This document shows positions 55,767 through 59,441 of a DNA stretch of 59,441 nt, piece by piece. The position numbers and the translations under genes are program-made. The notes beneath the pieces were generated by a model that saw nothing but the letters and a program-made list of their open reading frames with translations, did no database searches and was not told where the DNA came from. Location of the stretch: positions 1-59,441 of the forward strand of contig NZ_NTGE01000209.1 in NCBI RefSeq assembly GCF_002291145.1, in the 5' to 3' direction. Positions within the stretch are counted from its first letter, which is position 1; the number at the start of each line of letters is the position of its first letter. The DNA is from Streptomyces sp. SA15 (GTDB taxonomy: Bacteria; Actinomycetota; Actinomycetes; Streptomycetales; Streptomycetaceae).

Positions 55767-58700
55767 TCATCGCGGCCGGGCGTTGTGCTGGGCGCGACGC
55801 CCCATGTGTTCCCAGAACGTGCGGAGGTCGGTGAGGTCGGCACGGCGTTGCCAGGGCGCCTGGGGACGCAGCGGCGAACGGGAGCGGGACAGGAGCGTGG
55901 ACTGGGCGCGGCAGAAGGCCTCGCTGAATTCCACGCGGTGGCCGTCGAGGCCCTGGGGCGGGTAGGGGCACAGTTCGAAGGCGCAGTCGTCGCGGCAGTT
56001 GGAGCCCGCCTGGGAGGCCGCCGTGCGGGCCTCGGTGCGGCCCGGGTCGAGCGGGGAGCGGTCCAGGGTGAGACAGGGCGGCAGATCCGGCCGGGCGGTG
56101 TGCCGGAGCCGCCGGAGACGGTCCTTCGGCCAGTCGCCCCGTTCGGCGAGGTTGAGCAACAGCAGTACGTCGGCGAGTAGTTGCTGAGCGCGCGGGTGCA
56201 GGGCGCTCCAGCCCGTGGAGGGCGGGATCCACAGGTTGTGCTTGCGCACCTCGCCCTGGCCGGTCTGGGAGCCGACATGGGTGGCGACACCGGACTCGTC
56301 GATCCACAGGAACCGTTCGGGCCGCCGGGTCTCCATGGCCCAGACACACAGTTCCGCGGCCGCCGTCACGAACGGATGCTCCGGCTCGGCGCCCGGCTGG
56401 GCGAGCCACTGACGGACCTGTTCCGCGGGATCGGACCCGCGTCCGCCGGAGGGAGTCGTCACGGTCACCCCGTCCGGTAGCTCCCACAGCGTCAGCGCGT
56501 GCAGCAGCGTCAGGCGCGTGAACCAGAACCGGGTCCGCTTCAGCATGTCCCAGGTCAGCTCGCTCAGATGCTCCCGGGCCTCGGGCCGGGCGTGCGGGTG
56601 GCGGTGGCGGCGGTTCGCCGCGTACTTGAAGCCCTGAGCCAGCGCCACCTCCAGGCTGAGGTCAAGGGCAGGCGTGTCCGCGGCGTCCGGGGACACGCCC
56701 ACGCGTCGCACCCAGCTCTCGAGGAACTCGTACGGGGTGTCCTGGTGCCGATGGGTGGTCACCGAGCCGACGAGCAGCGGGACCAGCCATGCGCACATGG
56801 TGTTCTCCCGCCACGCCTGCTCCTCCACCTCGCGTTCCTCGCGCTCCCGCCGGTGATCCTCCCGACGCCGCTGCTCCCGTTCCCGCAACTCCCTCTTCAG
56901 GCGGGCCACGTCGCCCTCACCGCGCCGTAGCCGCCTGGTCTGTTCCTCTCCCACGGAGTCCGGCTGCTGCTCTCCCCACAGCTTCTCCCTCCAGTCAGGC
57001 TCGCGCGCCACCCACTGCTCCGTGACGACCTGGGGCCCGCGCAACCGCGGCTGGAGCGCGGCGAAGGCCAGGTCCCCGCCGGCGCCGACCTCCTGGGCGA
57101 TGGCCAGCCGGATCGGGTACGAGGGCTCCAGACGCGCGATCTCGAACAGTTCCAGATACGCGGGCTTGAGGGTCCGTCTGCCGGCCACCCCCCGCATGGC
57201 CTCGCCGAACCGGGCCACGAGCAGGGCTTTCGCGGTCCGCAGGGTGTGCGGATCGCGTGCCCGCAGATCCGGCCAGGACGTGCACAACCGCATGGCGATC
57301 AGGTGCTGCTGCGGCTCGGCGTCGACGCTGTCGATGTCCAGGGCCGCCGCATACAGCTGCAGGGCCTTGCTGTGCAGCGTGCGGCCGAAGAGGGGCATGA
57401 CCCCTTGCCTCTCCTCGTCGTTGGCACCCGTGACGGTGTGCGCCCGGCAGGCGGCGTTCACCAGCAGGTCCCGCGCGGTGCTCACCGGGCACCACGGCTC
57501 ACCGTCGGAGTCCGCCTCGCCTCCCGTTCCCGCCGCGCCCGGCTCCTCATGGACGCACGCGCCCTCAGGCGTACGGGAGTACAGCACCATGGCGATCAGC
57601 AATTCCCGCCCCGGCTTCTCCAGCGCCGCCGGGAAGTAGGAGCCCTCCCTCGGTTGCTCTGGGATGTCCGGATGGATCACCGCGTTCAGGAAGCGGGCCC
57701 CCAGGTGGGCCTGGATCACGCTGTGCTGGAAGCGGACACGGTCCCCGGCGAGTTCGACCAGCCCCATCCGTGCGCCCCAGTGGGCGGCGAGCCGGAGGTC
57801 GATCCGGCTGTCCTGCACCCTGCGGGCCAGTTCCCGGACGATCTCCGGGTAACGGGACCGTGCCGGGCCCTGCTCGTCGACGACGTCGCAGAACCGTACC
57901 TCCGAGGTGTCCAGGGCGAGTCCCGTGCATGCCAGCGCCGACAGGTAGTGGATGGTCGCGCGGCGCTCCTCCTGGGCGAGCGGCAACTGGGGCTGGAACC
58001 GGCCGCTGATGAGGGCGCTGATCCAGGTGTCGAGCAGATGGAACCTGAGGGCCGCCCGGTCGCCGCCGCGCGTCTCGACGGCCTCCTCCTCGGCGGGCCC
58101 GGTGAGGGCGCGTTCCAGGAGGCCCTGGTCGTGCAGTTCGGCGGCGATCTGGAGATAGGTGGGGGCCTCCGCGATGGCGGCCTTCTCGACGATCCAGTCC
58201 AGCCGCTGCCGGTCCTCCCAGAGGCCGCCGGAGGAGATGTACCCCAGGGCGGCCTCCTCGCTCAGCGGCTCCAACTCGGTGACGGAGGCCTCCACGCCCC
58301 GCAACGAGTCGTGCGGCCGGGAGGTGATGACCAGCGGCAGGCCCTCGTCGTTGGCCCGGCGGATGGCCAGCCTGATGATGGTGTCGCGCTCCTCCGCCAG
58401 GTCCTGCGCGGTCAGCGCCTCCTCCAGGCCGTCCGCCAGGACCACGATCCGCCCCTGCTGGCACAGCCGCCGCCACACCTTCTCCGCCTCGGCGCTGGAC
58501 CGGATGTGGCCCTGCACCTCCCGGCAGAACCGTTCGAAGGCCAGCGCGTGGAAGTCCAGGTCGCTTTCGGCGGCGCGCAGCGGCAGCGGCACGGGCACCG
58601 CGCCGCGCTGCGCGAGCCGCTGTGTCAGCAGCACCATCAGGGCGGTCTTGCCGGTGCCGACACCGCCGACCACGACGTGCGTACGGCGGAAGCGGCGGTC

Positions 58701-59237
58701 GCGCAGGTCCTCCATGAGGACGGAGCAGAGCTGGTCGCGGCCGACGACCTTGCCGAAGATGCCGCCGGCGGTCTCCACGAGCTCGTGGGGGGCCTGCCGT
58801 GCCTTCCTCAGATAGGCCCTGCGTACGTGGCTGAACCGGAAGAAGAGGTAGGCGATGGTGGCCAGGGCGAGGGTGAGGAACGGCATGAACAGGGACTTCA
58901 GGACTTCGCAGCCGAAAGCGCTCTTGCCGCACTGCGTGTCGACCCACTTGACGGGCGAATCGAAGCCCTTCTCCCGCGCCATCGCGACGACGGCCGTAAC
59001 GGCCAGGAACAGAAGGAGCAGCGCGCCCAGGAACGTCAGGACCAGCAGCGACACGTACCCGGCACTCTTGCGGACCCGCCAGGTCCTCGCCCGGTCGTAG
59101 CCCTGCCGCATCAGCCTGCGCCGGTGGAGCAAGTGGCGGACACCGAACCCCCCACGGATCCCGCGCCCCAGCCGCCGAGGCAGGCCTCGTCCTGTCCGCT
59201 CCGCACCCTCACCCTCGGAAGCACGCGCACCGTTCAC
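55767..59237 (-). CDS. Membrane-anchored NACHT-type NTPase
   Basis: 1156 residues, GTG start. Basic N-terminus (about 1-58), TM1 at 60-86, a short outer loop with Cys103 and Cys110, TM2 at 115-135, then a NACHT/STAND NTPase: Walker A GGVGTGKTAL at about 191-200, Walker B RIVVLADGLEEAL at 263-275, sensor LVITSRPHDSL at 302-312 and the helical region after it. An Arg/Glu-rich coiled coil (LKRELREREQRRREDHRRER) lies near 790-830. The C-terminal 300 residues are Trp/His-rich with no family I recognise. NACHT NTPases are signalling switches, some in phage defence or programmed cell death; the function here is open. Confidence 0.88.
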   Translation of the reverse strand: MNGARASEGEGAERTGRGLPRRLGRGIRGGFGVRHLLHRRRLMRQGYDRARTWRVRKSAGYVSLLVLTFLGALLLLFLAVTAVVAMAREKGFDSPVKWVDTQCGKSAFGCEVLKSLFMPFLTLALATIAYLFFRFSHVRRAYLRKARQAPHELVETAGGIFGKVVGRDQLCSVLMEDLRDRRFRRTHVVVGGVGTGKTALMVLLTQRLAQRGAVPVPLPLRAAESDLDFHALAFERFCREVQGHIRSSAEAEKVWRRLCQQGRIVVLADGLEEALTAQDLAEERDTIIRLAIRRANDEGLPLVITSRPHDSLRGVEASVTELEPLSEEAALGYISSGGLWEDRQRLDWIVEKAAIAEAPTYLQIAAELHDQGLLERALTGPAEEEAVETRGGDRAALRFHLLDTWISALISGRFQPQLPLAQEERRATIHYLSALACTGLALDTSEVRFCDVVDEQGPARSRYPEIVRELARRVQDSRIDLRLAAHWGARMGLVELAGDRVRFQHSVIQAHLGARFLNAVIHPDIPEQPREGSYFPAALEKPGRELLIAMVLYSRTPEGACVHEEPGAAGTGGEADSDGEPWCPVSTARDLLVNAACRAHTVTGANDEERQGVMPLFGRTLHSKALQLYAAALDIDSVDAEPQQHLIAMRLCTSWPDLRARDPHTLRTAKALLVARFGEAMRGVAGRRTLKPAYLELFEIARLEPSYPIRLAIAQEVGAGGDLAFAALQPRLRGPQVVTEQWVAREPDWREKLWGEQQPDSVGEEQTRRLRRGEGDVARLKRELREREQRRREDHRREREEREVEEQAWRENTMCAWLVPLLVGSVTTHRHQDTPYEFLESWVRRVGVSPDAADTPALDLSLEVALAQGFKYAANRRHRHPHARPEAREHLSELTWDMLKRTRFWFTRLTLLHALTLWELPDGVTVTTPSGGRGSDPAEQVRQWLAQPGAEPEHPFVTAAAELCVWAMETRRPERFLWIDESGVATHVGSQTGQGEVRKHNLWIPPSTGWSALHPRAQQLLADVLLLLNLAERGDWPKDRLRRLRHTARPDLPPCLTLDRSPLDPGRTEARTAASQAGSNCRDDCAFELCPYPPQGLDGHRVEFSEAFCRAQSTLLSRSRSPLRPQAPWQRRADLTDLRTFWEHMGRRAQHNARPR

Positions 59238-59441
59238 CTTGGGAGTGCTTCCGTGCAGGCGGGCTTCGGACGCCAGGCCCGGCCGGATTCACCCGAGCAG
59301 AGCCGCCCGTGGGCCGCCCGCCCGCGACACGCACCACGTGGGGAGGCCCGGCCCACCCAACGGCGGCCGGGGGCGCAGTCGGCCGGGCGCGAAAGGTGCC
59401 GCGCCGGCCGCGGAACCGACGAGGAACAGCGGACGTTGTGT
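59238..59441. other. Upstream region of the NACHT gene
   Basis: 204 bp to the window edge; should hold the NACHT gene promoter. No coding signal, repeat or palindrome stands out. Confidence 0.4.

Noticed and set aside
1..59441. tRNA, rRNA or recognised riboswitch
   Set aside because: I saw no cloverleaf, rRNA segment or conserved riboswitch core; short RNAs cannot be excluded by eye.

Overview
The window is high-GC DNA with GTG/TTG starts, many 1-4 bp stop/start overlaps and several gene families confined to filamentous actinobacteria, so it comes from a Streptomyces chromosome. The gene order scy-filP, methylmalonyl-CoA epimerase, thiolase, meaB, two-component system, AIM24 genes, icmA, TPR-thioredoxin, pyk-ackA-pta-pfkA resembles the S. 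coelicolor SCO5393-SCO5426 neighbourhood as I remember it. That correspondence is from memory and was not searched.

Layout: (1) 1-2.9 kb, two tandem ABC-2 type export modules, the first cut by the window edge. (2) 2.98-8.0 kb, filP and scy, the coiled-coil cytoskeletal proteins of hyphal tip growth. (3) 8.2-11.0 kb, acyl-CoA metabolism: mce, an acetyl-CoA acetyltransferase and meaB. (4) 11.2-17.7 kb, a secreted PepSY protein divergent from a response regulator/sensor kinase pair, a MarR regulator, three tandem AIM24 genes, a DUF3817 membrane protein and a thiamine-binding MTH1187-family protein. (5) 17.6-27.7 kb, a type II polyketide cluster of the whiE/sch/cur spore-pigment type. It has the seven-gene core operon (SchA/CurD-like protein, cupin, KS-alpha, KS-beta, ACP, aromatase/cyclase, TcmI-type cyclase) plus two short divergent tailoring operons: P450 with an ABM-type protein, and FAD hydroxylase with an amidohydrolase/decarboxylase. 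(6) 28.2-33.2 kb, a TetR-controlled SRPBCC/DUF4166 operon with two palindromic operators, MarR, a second DUF3817 gene and icmA. (7) 33.2-41.4 kb, an accessory stretch: a DUF397/Scr1-type regulator/ATPase module, small regulator-enzyme pairs with visible operators, an intact IS481-family element, a divergent Fic protein and the eroded remains of a marR/tautomerase pair. (8) 41.5-47.9 kb, TetR, TPR-thioredoxin, an operon of DUF6230, DUF6114 and a long secreted low-complexity protein, then two unknown genes. (9) 48.0-54.2 kb, central carbon genes pyk, ackA, pta and pfkA. (10) 54.2-59.2 kb, an XRE-like regulator, a flavin/F420-type oxidase-fold protein and a 1156-residue membrane-anchored NACHT-type NTPase.

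The region that most deserves attention is 17.6-27.7 kb. A spore-pigment-type PKS sits between housekeeping genes with an unusual set of tailoring enzymes, a minisatellite-like spacer inside its otherwise tightly overlapping operon, and a ragged left border where its last gene reads antisense into a conserved neighbour. Other notable points are the IS481 element whose transposase takes its stop codon from the duplicated CTAG target, which is also the stop codon of the Fic gene, and several regulator/operator pairs that can be read directly from palindromes.
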